In this document: positions 22,851-33,196 of the stretch, piece by piece
Numbering within the stretch: position 1 is the stretch's first letter
How the letters are laid out: each line of letters starts with the position of its first letter
Source: Saccharum officinarum
Taxonomy: Eukaryota > Streptophyta > Magnoliopsida > Poales > Poaceae
DNA length: 64,000 nucleotides
NCBI GenBank assembly: GCA_020631735.1
Contig: CM036160.1
Location: 2,340,407-2,404,406, forward strand
Direction: 5' to 3'
Notes under the pieces: generated by a model
What the model was told of the DNA's origin: nothing
Databases searched by the model: none
Seen by the model: the letters and a program-made list of their open reading frames with translations, nothing else
Program-made: the position numbers and the translations under genes

Positions 22851-23404
22851 AGAGGCTCCACCGCCTCCGGATCCACCCAGCACAAAGAACCCCAAGGCCA
22901 AGATGTCTCTGATGGTCACGCGGCGGCTGCTAGTGCTGTCTTCCTCTCGTTAACCCTTGCCATCTTGTTGCGCCTCTTCTTTGGCTGCATGTGGAAGGGA
23001 AGGACTGCCATTGCAAACGCCGCAGACGAAGACATGGAAGGACAATTCAGGAACGGAGCTGGACCAAAAGGATTCAGCTACGACGTGCTTGCAGCTGCCA
23101 CTAGCAACTTTGCGGACGACCAGAAGCTCGGTAAAGGTGGCTTCGGCTCGGTGTACAGAGGTTTCCTGAACCAGCTGAACTTACACGTGGCAATAAAAAG
23201 AGTGTCCAGGAGCTCCAGCCAGGGGAGAAAAGAGTATGCCTACGAGGTCACCATCATCAGCCAGCTGAGGCACCGCAACCTCGTGAAGCTCATCGGATGG
23301 TGCATAGCCATGACGAGCTCCTCCTCGTCTATGACCTCATACCGAATGGTAGCCTCGACAGGCACCTGTACAGTGCAGACAACATACTTTCTTGGCAGCG
23401 CAGG
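22851..23404 (+). pseudogene. RLK transmembrane segment and kinase N-lobe
   Basis: Acceptor CCATATCAG before 22851. Transmembrane helix AVFLSLTLAILLRLFFGC, juxtamembrane region, then FSYDVLAAATSNF, glycine loop GKGGFGSVYRGF and VAIKRV with the ATP-binding Lys (around 23196). After RHRNLVKLIGWC the frame is lost; relatives' sequence continues in another frame up to a GT donor near 23405. Confidence 0.8.
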
Positions 23405-23530
23405 TCACTCCATTTTACAGCTTGAATCGTGATCTCATGCATGCAGTCCAGCTTTCACAACAAAAAAAAGAAGCAATTCCTCACGTAGCTGATGTCTTAT
23501 TAGCTGTATATGTATATGTGCTGTGTGTGC

Positions 23531-24184
23531 AGGTATGATATCATCCTCGGTATCGGCTCCGCACTTTTGTACCTACATCAAGACTGCGAGCAAGGTGTGT
23601 TACACAGAGACATCAAGCCCAGCAACGTCATGCTGGACGCCTCCTTCAACGCCAAACTAGGCGACTTCGGGCTGGCGAGACTCGTCGACCATGGCCGCGG
23701 CGCACACACCACGGAGCTAGCTGGCACCATGGGGTTGGACCCGGACTGCATGAGCACGGGCAGGTTCAGCACCGAATCAGACATGTACGGCTTCAGCGTC
23801 GTCCTCGTCGAGGTCGCCTGCGGCCGGCGGCCCGTCGTGGTGGTGCAGGATCAGAATGAGAACACCGTCGTCCTCCTGGCGCGGCGGGTCTTGGAGATGC
23901 ATGGCCGCGGTGAGGTCCTCAAGGCGGCGGACCCCCAGCTGGACGGCGACTTGGACGCGCGCCAGATGGAGCGCGTGCTGGTGGTAGGGCTCTGGTGCAC
24001 GGCGCATGACCGGAGCCTGAGGCCGTCCATCTGGCAGGCCGTTCGGGCGCTGCGGTTCGAGGCCTCGTTGCCGACACTCACCCGCGGACATGGACCACCG
24101 CCGGTTGGCCGGCTAGCTTATGTCCCGTCGTCGTCTTTCGTGTTGGAGGAAGACGATACGGCAACAACTAATTACTATACATAA
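23531..24184 (+). pseudogene. RLK kinase C-lobe
   Basis: Starts after a TGTGTGCAG acceptor. Catalytic loop HRDIKPSN (about 23603), Mg-binding DFG (about 23663), then an altered activation segment GTMGLDPDC. ESDMYGFSVVLVEVACGRRP is the F-helix region. Stop at 24182-24184. Catalytic residues are present in this exon, so it decayed recently. Confidence 0.8.
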
Positions 24185-26940
24185 TCTTTTTTAGTTGTCG
24201 CTTATTCAGTGTTATTATTATATGCGGCGCAGCCCACCCTATGTGCAGGTGGTCAAGTTTCCTTGCCATGGTTTTTGCCTCTGGGTCCGTGTCTACCACA
24301 CAAAAAGATCGTGGATAAATTTTGTACCTATAACTCAAGATTTCTTATCCTTGCACACTCGCTCTATTCATTTTCTAAAACATAGTGTCCATACAAATAC
24401 TATGATCTCTATATCAATATTACATTACGATAGTTTTACTAGTCTCTACACCTAAAAAGACTCTAAGAGTCATCTATACCAAATACATCCGGACCTTGCT
24501 CCGCGTCACGCGTACGCGTCCGAGACAAGTTGTAGATGGGCCGCTTCCACGTCATGCATACATGGCCGAGACGAGTTGCAGCCATGCCGCTCCGTGTCAG
24601 GTGTCCATCCTATACGAGTTGCAGTCAAATCAAAAGCGAATGGGGCGGAGCTCGGTGCCATGGGCAAACTGGTTACCGTACGGGTATGCAACCGTCTCCT
24701 CCCACTTATTGCACAGCTCCATCTTCAGTATTCCTTGATTGTAGACCTTGAACTTCAGGCCGCCGTTGGACTTCTCCTCCACACCCCTGTGCTCCTCCTC
24801 CACGTTCATGCCGACATCCATGCCCACGAACACACGCTGTTGCTTGCATTGCGGCATTGAGAACAATATTCGAACAGCTAACGGGTAAGACTCGTGGACC
24901 GAATGATCAAAAATTGAACTCGATCACAGCAGGACTCATGGACCAAATGATCCAAAACTAAACTCAGTCACAACAGCAGAGGGAATGGGTTATGGGTGTA
25001 TAAATATTATATAAGCAAAACATATAAAGTATATATCTCTTCTCTACGCCTAAAAAGACTATAATGTTATCGTCTACACCCGGTGATACACCAAATCTTC
25101 TCTGCTCACATGTCTGCGTCTGATATGAATCATCCTCCACTTGGAGCTCATGTGTTCACTTCCTATGCGGTTTCAATATGAAGACCGGATCCACGTGTCC
25201 GTGTCTGATATGAAGCGCTCGGAGCTCATCCGTCCACGTCTGATTACAGAGTTCGGTCAAGGAAATCATGGTACCAGTGCAACACACAGGCATTTACCTT
25301 GTTACTCTATAATATGTTTTTCATCCATATTCACAGTTTCTCCTCTTTACATTGCACGTTTCGTGTGTCTTGAATATATGATTAGTTGAAATCTTAACTT
25401 GAGCTCCTGTTTTGCACACCCCTGCTACACTAGTGGAGCATCTTCTTCTTTTTTTTTGCTTCACCTCCACCGGTAGAGTTGAAGTTGTTTTTGTAAAACG
25501 TTTGGCAAAACAACTCCTCATGATAGATAAAAAGAATAAAATAACCACAATCCCTTTTCTTTTTTTCTTTCTCTTCTATCCTTTTCTCATCTCCTTCCCC
25601 AAGGCCTCTCTTTCTTCCCCGGCCCTCTCCCGACGCTGCTCTTTCTTCCTCTGAGCCCTCCCCCTGACGGCCGCGTGCCCAAGCGGCCTTGCACCCCGGT
25701 GGCCGAGCCATCCCTACTCGACACCTGGTAGCCTGCACACCCCAGCAGCCAAGCCCTCCCTTCCTGTCGCTCAGCAAGCTGTGCCCCAAAGGCCTGATGA
25801 CCCGACATCTACCCGCCCTGATGCCCATGTGCCTGGACGTGCCGTCGTCCCTTCACGTGCCTGACTAGGGGCATATCTGACCTCTATGCATGTTGGGGCC
25901 CATTGGTGTGAGTGACAACTGGGAGAACTAGTTATTTTCAGCTCCATCTCCCATCCATCCCTTGTGAGAGCAGGTTTTCAAGAGCTCCTCAGGTGGAGCA
26001 ATTCCATTTTACCTGCTGGCCGTTTGGCACCGAAGAGCTCTATCCTGAAACTGTTGGACAAGCTGAGCCAAACGGGCCTAGATTAGAGCATCTCCGGGAC
26101 CTTTTTTTTAGAAAAAGGAAAAAAAATCCCCTCCAACAATTTGGTAAAAGAGCTCCTTAAAAATAAAAAGTCATGATCTCTATTGATATAGGAAAAGGAC
26201 TTATAATTTTCTGCAGTCGAGAGGAACTTCGTATTCGCTCCCCAAAGAAACTATTAGAAGAGGTTTGGTTGGTTAGAAATAGTTGTTCCCAATACAAAAT
26301 CGTTTAAGAAGCTAATATAAGAAACTGTTGGAGAGGGAAATAAATTGAGGTTACTACTTATTTTTTTATCTTGCTAAATTAAATTTATTGGTTTAGCAAG
26401 TTAATCATAGAAAACACCTTTTGCTCTCCCAGATATCCTGACGTAGCCTTTGTTCTCGCAGGACATCATGATCGAGATTTTTAGCTTTCAACTTTTTTAT
26501 CTTATTAGTTGCTGCAACACATGTACATAAGGGATGCATAAATTAATCATTAAGAAAATTGGATCCAGAACTTGTATATTAGAGATGCTCAGATGCATAA
26601 TCGAATCCATAAATTTAGTATTAAAAAATCATGATATGAAGGTGGATACAAAATATAATTATAAAGACATATGGTCTGACATATGTATATTAGAAATGCA
26701 TTATTTCATCCATTAATTTATTATTAAAAAGGCATGATCTCTATTGGTATAGGAAAAAGACTAAGAAAATTAGAGCAGAGATGATAACTAGAGTGGGTAA
26801 GGTCTAGAAAGAGATAGAGAGAGGGTAGATAGGGACTCTCTCTCTCTCTCCCCCGCCCCTCTTTCTCCAATTCTCACTCTCTTTGTCTACAAGTCTCTCC
26901 CTCTCTAAACCTCTCCTCTTTTCTTTAACTTCGTCAAGTG
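24185..26940. other. Intergenic with small duplications
   Basis: No gene. A 45-50-bp direct duplication sits at about 24886-24977 (GGACCGAATGATCAAAAATT / GGACCAAATGATCCAAAACT). AAAAAGACT(C/A)TAA-type sequence recurs at about 24455 and 25050. A GAGCATCTCC motif common in grass MITEs occurs near 26086. CT runs lie at 26836-26850. Confidence 0.5.
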
Positions 26941-27200
26941 CACCAGCAAATTATGTAAGACTCTTATAGACACCTATATTGACCAAAAGCTCAAATACAG
27001 GTGAGATTGCTTTGAAAATCTAAGAATGCATCTATGGAGCTACACATGCACAGACAAGTACCTACACACATACATGCACTTGGTTCCCTCTGGGGAGAAG
27101 TCCCTAGTGCGACACTCGGTTAATCCCAAACTCAAAATCGAACTCAGGTGGGAGCTCTCCACGACTAGAGGCGCTACCACTATGTTGTGAGCGTGTTCAC
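26941..27200 (-). mobile_element. tRNA-derived SINE-like element
   Basis: On the minus strand the head near 27190 reads GTGGTAGCGCCTCTAG, resembling a pol III A box. About 35 bp on is a B-box-like GAGTTCGATTTT, then a non-tRNA body of about 200 bp. Tail and target duplication were not resolved. Family not identified. Confidence 0.5.
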
Positions 27201-27785
27201 TCTAATTCTCTCCTTAATAACTACAACTATATGCATGAATACATATGATAAAAAACATAAATAATATTTAACATAACTTTAGAAAATACTAGAGGTGGGG
27301 ATGGATCTTACCTTAGAACTCCAAAATTCTAAATCACCCCCTGTTCTTCCTTTGACGTCATTAATGAGCTCAACCTCGGTTCATTTGTAATATATAATAT
27401 GTACAAATATTTGTTTGAAACAAAATATGTACAAATATTTTTGTATGGATTTTAACACAGACAATTTCTTATATACGAGAATTTCAACTTCATATGCAAA
27501 TTAAGGTAATGGATGTGTCTAGAGAAGTTTTTTTTTTCATTATTGCTGAAAATTAATCAGCCGTGGACAGTTTGTTTTTGGAAATAATCAGCCGTGGACA
27601 GTTAAAAAGTCCTATATGAATCTATATCATATATATAAACATTTTTCCACATGTGCGCACGTGCACAAAATAAATACCACGAGTAGATATATCTATGGAT
27701 GTGGTGGTTGTGCCTCTGGTTAGCCATCTCTGTCATGTCCATGTCCATTTTCCTTGGCGTCTAGCGTCCGGGAAACATACCAGCC
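27201..27785. other. Intergenic; short tandem duplication
   Basis: Two copies of AATCAGCCGTGGACAGTT at about 27555-27572 and 27586-27603. Otherwise AT-rich without features. Confidence 0.55.
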
Positions 27786-29267
27786 CTAGGGCCTATGCTC
27801 AGAGGGCTCGCTGTCGTAGTAGTCGTCGCGGAAGCTCTCCGTGTCGTTGCGCAAGCGCGAGACAGCCCCCCCGCATGAGCTCCTTCTTCCACTCCGGCAG
27901 CCGCGGGAAGCCGCAGCGTTTCTCCCCGAACTCGTCGCAGTACTCCAGGTCCAAAAAGAGGGCATGCGAGAGGCCCCTGGGCACGCCGGCCATCTCCCTG
28001 GCGCGGTGGTACTCCTCAGCCGACCGCAGCATCTCCTCTGACGACGGCAGCGCCCTCCGGCCCGACAGCACCTGCGCCACCCACCTCTCCTGCACTGCAC
28101 CTCGTAGAACCGCGGCGCCTTTACCTGACTGGGCACCACCACGAAGGAGAGCGACGGCGCCAGCGCCGGCGGGAAGGTGTGCTCATACAGCGGGCCGACG
28201 CGGTTGTCGTCGACGGTGAGCAGGCCTCCCGTGTCCAGGAACGGGAACGAGTAGTCGTACCCAGTGCAGGAGATGATGGAGTCGGCGACGACACACGAGC
28301 CGTCGGCGAACGTTACCTGCCCATCCTCACACAAACACTCGATCTGCAAAATGCAAAGCAAAGATCGATCACATTTGTCAGGTGATGAGGTCAGGTGACA
28401 AACACCAGGATGCTAGCTGGATCAGATTCTGAACGAATGAGATATGGATTGGCAATGTAGTGGAGGTGAAGGTGCAGGTTGTGGTGCCTGGACAGAGCTT
28501 TCCTCATGCCGGGGACAACGGTTGCGTCGTCCACGGACTTGACGCTGATGTGCACCTCTCTTGCCACCTCGCGGAGCTCCAGTGCGATCTCCTTGCCGCT
28601 CTCGCCGAGACCGACGACGACCACGACCTCGTCGCGCAAGGACTCCGGGACGCGGTACGAGTGGGAATGCAGCTGCCTCCTCCTCCACTTGTCCATGCCG
28701 TTGATGGTTGGGAGCCTTGGCTGCGAGTACTAGCCGGAGGCTACGACGACGGCATCGAAGTCGAACACCTCCTCCGTGGTGACCACCTCGCCCTCACAGT
28801 CACCATGCATGGAGTTGGCGTTGGCGCACCTCACCGTCCAGCGCTTCACACCGTCGTCAGCTGCACGCGGCGGCGCCAGGCCGACATGCAGGACCTTGGT
28901 GTTGAGCCTGATGACGTCCATGAGCCCGAACGCGTCGCAGAAGTCCCTGATGTACCTCAGGAACTCGCCGTGCCCCGGGTACCGCCGGGCGTCGCCGGTG
29001 CCGTCGTTCTTGGGGTAGAACGGGAAGTCGGAGAAGACCATGCTATCCCTGGGCGCGTTAAGCCGGAGAGAGGCATAGACGCTGCTGTACACGCCGGCCA
29101 TGCCGAGGGGGTCTCCGTCGTTGGTCCTCGGGTCGTACAGCCACTGCCCGCCGACGCCGCCGCTCTGCTCCATGACCGTCACGTCGTGGCCCTCGTGGAG
29201 GAGCTCGCGGGCAGATACCAGCCCCGACGCCGGCGCCCACCACGCACACCTTCCTGGACGACACCAT
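27786..29267 (-). pseudogene. Flavin-containing monooxygenase (FMO GS-OX-like), decayed
   Basis: ATG at 29267 (MVSSRKVCVVGAG, FAD-binding GxGxxG). Downstream: EQSGGVGGQWLYD, then the NADP-binding VVVVVGLGESGKEIALEL and, in the second exon (starting 28343 after TTTTGCAG), the conserved SCTGYDYSFPFLD. Such enzymes oxygenate S- or N-containing metabolites with FAD and NADPH. Lesions: a frameshift in the first glycine motif near 29240; an in-frame TAG at 28730-28732; a frameshift near 28105 (a TGCA repeat); another near 27870. The exon 1 end is uncertain (candidate donor at 28405). Four independent breaks make this a pseudogene. Confidence 0.85.
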
Positions 29268-30190
29268 ACCGCCGCCGATGGCTCTAGAGACTAGAGTCAC
29301 ATGCAAGATCGGCGCTTGTGCAGCAATGTGCCTGGCCCCGCAGGAAGCGCAGGGACAGGTGTAGTGGCTGGTCCTAGACTCCTAGTTCAGCCACGCGGGA
29401 GGACACAATCAGTCCACGGTCCACCTATTTCTTTTAGAGTAGAAGAAAAATATAATATTTTAATAATGGCATGTCCTAAACTAAATTTACAAGTAGTTGT
29501 TTGATCACGTCGTGTATTTTACTACGACTCACAACTAAATCGTGCCACATGTTTAGGCACGACTCAAACATCTATGGTGACGGATATCCACCGATTCGGT
29601 CACATGGAAGTGATGTGGTGGCCGAGTCACGCAATCGAGTCTAGGCTTTGCCCATATATATGATTTTGGGCTTGGCCCATATTAAAACCTAGCCTTTTAA
29701 ATATATACAATTTTGGGCTCTGTCCATATTAAATAACAATTCAATTTGGGCCCAAGCACATCAAGGCCTATTTAAATAATAGTCACAAATAATATAATTC
29801 ACAACCAATCAATCATTATCATAAATTGATGGTATTGAATATATGCTACAAAACCTCATTTAGCGTGCAAATTAACAGACCAAGGATTCAAGCACACAAA
29901 TCGAAAAAAATTAATACTAATGCAGTAATGTTACAACCAACACTACTTCACTACAATGAAATGCAGAGCACAAGCATATCGGCATGACCCCTGCGTCGTC
30001 TCTACGACGGCTCGGAGGGGGGCTCCCGGAAACCGCCGCCCCTCTGCGGCATGCTGCGGTTGTCTCGTGGGACATCGCTGTCGTCCGTTTTCCTTACTGC
30101 GTCGCCGGTCCATGTCTGAGTTCCTTGTCATGCATGTGTGTGCTTCTTGTCTGTACTCGCAATGGTTGCCTATCGTAGCATCATTTTGGT
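29268..30190. other. Intergenic, AT-rich then mixed
   Basis: No gene. CACTACTTCACTACAATG at 29941 is a weak candidate for the missing end of the CACTA element that follows, but the flanking 3 bp do not match its other side. Confidence 0.4.
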
Positions 30191-30194
30191 CGTC

Positions 30195-30535
30195 TTGGCT
30201 GATGCTTTGCCGTCATCTTCCAGGTTTCAGTCTCCATGGATGCTTTGCTGCCGAGATCACATTTGTTCCTGTGGCGGATGCTTTGCCGGCGAGGTCGTTT
30301 GGGTCTCTTCCATGGTAGATGCTTTGAGGTCATCGTTCAGCTTTGTTGGCGGATAGTTTGCCGCTAGCATCACTTTGGTTTTTGCGGATGCTTTGCTACC
30401 GAGATCGCGTTAGTTCCTCTAGCGGATGTTTTGCCACCGAGGTTGTATGGTCTCTCCCCCAGTGAAGCTTTGTCACCGGTAATTGTGGTTGACTGTGCCG
30501 TCTTCTTTGGGTGGATGCTTTGTCACCGTGGTATT
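30195..30535 (+). repeat. Degenerate tandem repeat, about 38-bp unit, nine copies
   Basis: GCGGATGCTTTGCC(G/A)CCGAG and variants recur at about 30198, 30237, 30276, 30318, 30352, 30387, 30423, 30462 and 30511, each followed by a T/G-rich variable part. No ORF is maintained through the array. Confidence 0.65.
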
Positions 30536-30973
30536 AACTCTTCTGTAGTTCACAGGCTAGTTTAGTTTGCTGGGTGTTGTAGTCGAGGGACCCCTTACCT
30601 TGCTTTTTCTTGTCATTTGCTTTAGGTTGGTTTTTAAATCCAACATGCATTATATATCAAATATGACATCGATATAACCAACATGCATTATATATCAAAA
30701 GCACACGCTTAATTTCATAAATCCATCGAAAATCCATCACAAATCCTCCAAAGTTCAACATTACAAGTTTATTATTACAGGTTCAACATCACAAAGTTCA
30801 ACATCCCTACTGCGGCGGCGGAGAGTGCAACTGTGTTCTCTTGGACTGTGGTGACGGACCGGACTGCGGTGTAGGGTTGACGGGATCAGCTCTCGGTGAC
30901 ACGACAACGGTGTTGTTTGAACCCGCCTACGGAGGCTGCAAAAAAGAAGAGATTGCATGTGTTAGACTCAAAA

Positions 30974-33076
30974 TTAAAAATTTCGACAGCACCTCTCCTG
31001 CACGAGGAGGATTCCAACCTGCAAGAAACAACGGCACGACGGCCGACAATCCCAACGGCACGAAGGCTGAAAATCACAATGGCACGAAGGTCGACAATCC
31101 CAATGGCACGAAGGCATACTCACAGGTGTGAACTGTCGAACCGAAACTGGAGCTGGCATCTGCACTTGGACACCTGATGCTTGCCCGATGGTTTGCATGA
31201 TCTGGAACATGTCTGCCATATGCTTCTGTATGGCCTCCCACTGAGCGGTCAGGAGCGCTTGCACATCCTTTGTCTCTGCCAGCGCATCCTTTATCTCTGC
31301 CAGCTTGACCTGCAGTGTTTCAATCACATGTTTCAGTATTGCAAATCTGATCAATGTGTGTAAAGTTTCATGTACGACGAGTGAAACCGGAATTATCTGA
31401 AGTTCGTCGACCCGCGATAGTGTTGGAGTAGGTCGTGCACGTATGGGAAGGCTTCTGGACGTGCTTTGTGCCCTCACGTCGGAGAGAGAGGGTGCAGAGC
31501 TCGAGGAGTCAGTGCCATCTACAATCCACAACCGCCCGTGCTTCCTGCCTTGCCCCAGCCTCACGATCACCTCTGTCTCAAGGGGCTTAGTGCTCAGATT
31601 GTGCTCTGAGCCACAGAGCGCCCGAACCGCCTCCGCATAGTCTCGGACCTTAGCATGGACGGTGGGGTCAGAGTAAGCCTCAGCAGGGGCATCTGGGTTG
31701 AAGACGACATCGGATTTCACCGGGGCCATGTGGGACACAGCCCATGCCGTGAACTCTGACACTGGCTGGTCCGGGTGTGCCACCTCCTGCGAGAAAGACG
31801 GGCAAGATGATTATAAATTAGGCAAAATTGAGCTTTAGAATAGATAAATGACATCTCGTACGAGTGCCCGCTTGAATGCGGGGAGGTTGCGGCTGCCTTG
31901 GTGGTGAGTTGGACTGATCTTCAGTGCCCGCTTCCGCTTCCGCTTGCCTTGCTCGTGCTTTGCGATGTACACCGGGTCAAGGTACCTGTCCACGATCCTT
32001 GACCATGCCGCTCTATGTGACATGCACCACGAGGCAGGCACCTACACATCATCAAGTGTTTGACATATAAGAAGATCAATTTTGGACCTACTAAATCTCA
32101 AAACGAATCAATATTATCCACGTACCTGAAGGTACTGCTCCTTGGTTAGCGCCACCTTTCTTGCACCATCTTTCTTGAGGGGCTCTTTCTTGATGGACCT
32201 GTAGTAGTCGACGTGGGCTAGAGTCGCGCCTCGTGAATCATGTCGCCGATGTGCTTCTGACAGGCTCTGTGTGTCGTCCGATCCGCCATCTCCTCTCGAC
32301 CGTCTTTTGGCTTAAAGTACCTCTGCATACAAACACGATGTATTCGTTCATTATTTCAATAAAAGACGTAACCAATGGAGGAGATGTATTGACCTTTATT
32401 GTGAGACACTTACCAAAAACTCTGCCAAAACTCGCTCCTTCTTGTTGTCCTGCTCGTCATTCGAGCCGAGAGTGTACCTATCCCACGACCAGGTCGGTGA
32501 CCACGTCCCGTCTTTCAGCTTCACAAGGCTGGGAAAGTGTTTCCTGCACAGACATCCTAGGACGGTAGCGGGGGTGCGTGGGGGCTCAAGAGCACTCGAC
32601 AGAAGTATCTAGCCCCTACATAAGTGATTAAGAAAAATTATCAGTTTCTCTATTGATTCTCAACGTATCATATGAAGTACTAGTGATAACATCTATAGTT
32701 ACTTACCTTCTTCCCACATGACGAACCACTGGGCGTCGGTCAGGAAGCGGAACCGAAGGAAGGCTTGTGGGACCTCACAGGTAGGGAGTCGACTGAGCAG
32801 AACTGTTGTCCTCTGTCTGCTAAGTCGACAGAGTGTCTGTGCTCGTGTCCGTGGCCACCGCGTGGTTCTCCGAGGTTGGAGACGGGTCCTCCTGCTGGTC
32901 GAGAGCCGGGGGAGGAGGCGGGTCACTCCTAGTCTGACAACGGCCCCTCCCCCTCCCCCTCCCCCTCCCCGTGCCTGCTCCTGCCGCTAGGGCCGAAGAC
33001 GTCCCCTCACCTCCTACCGCTGGGCGCAGCCTCTAGTACGCTGAGAGCACCTGCCTCGGTGTACGGTCCATCGTCA
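30974..33076 (-). pseudogene. CACTA-1 second protein (Ptta/En-Spm type)
   Basis: Probable ATG near 33076. The N-terminus has a Gly-Arg repeat encoded by a CCCCCT-type tract (about 32943-32970). Conserved pieces spread over several exons include HFPSLVKLKDGTWSPTWSWD and DRYTLGSNDEQDNKKERV near 32400-32560, and VIVRLGQGRKHGRLWI near 31550 followed by coiled-coil-like sequence. In En/Spm the second protein binds subterminal repeats. The last exon (31783-30974) is open for 269 residues and runs into a 24-bp tandem repeat. Confidence 0.6.
31018..31125. repeat. 24-bp tandem repeat, 4 copies (copy A)
   Basis: Unit AACGGCACGAAGGCCGACAA plus four bases. A matching array with matching flank (CCTC(T/C)CCT(G/A)CACG(A/G)GGAGG) lies at 37450-37580. 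Confidence 0.8.
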
Positions 33077-33196
33077 TCTTTGTTCTGTCACCTACAATGT
33101 ACAAAGAGTGAACAACAAGTGTTAGTACATACATTACAAATAGTTCAAAATGAATAAACATAACAAAATTTAATAAAAATCATAGTATTATGTGCT

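Larger units (their letters stand above)
17883..24184 (+). pseudogene. Cysteine-rich (DUF26) receptor-like kinase, disrupted
   Basis: Overall locus. A signal peptide and DUF26 ectodomain (17883-18656) are separated from a transmembrane segment and kinase N-lobe (22851-23404) by an intron that received a LINE; the kinase C-lobe is 23531-24184 after a short intron. An intact relative would be a plasma-membrane Ser/Thr kinase in stress or pathogen signalling. Lesions: a reading-frame conflict before the TM segment; a frameshift after RNLVKLIGWC near 23300; loss of a residue in the activation segment (GTMGLDP where relatives have GTMGYxDP). The kinase resembles the lectin-receptor/CRK branch of plant RLKs. 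The LINE alone need not abolish splicing, but the frameshifts would. Confidence 0.8.

Noticed and set aside
24630..24866. 78-residue minus-strand frame
   Set aside because: No recognisable domain, no start context, in repeat-like DNA; insufficient support.
27695..28219. Plus-strand frame over the FMO locus
   Set aside because: Antisense shadow of the FMO exon 2 sequence.
29941..29960. Left terminus of CACTA-1 (CACTACTTCACTACAATG)
   Set aside because: Only CACTACT and scattered bases match the right TIR, and flanking triplets differ (CAA versus TGT).
32718..32990. Plus-strand frame over the CACTA-1 second gene
   Set aside because: Antisense shadow, including the CCCCCT tract.
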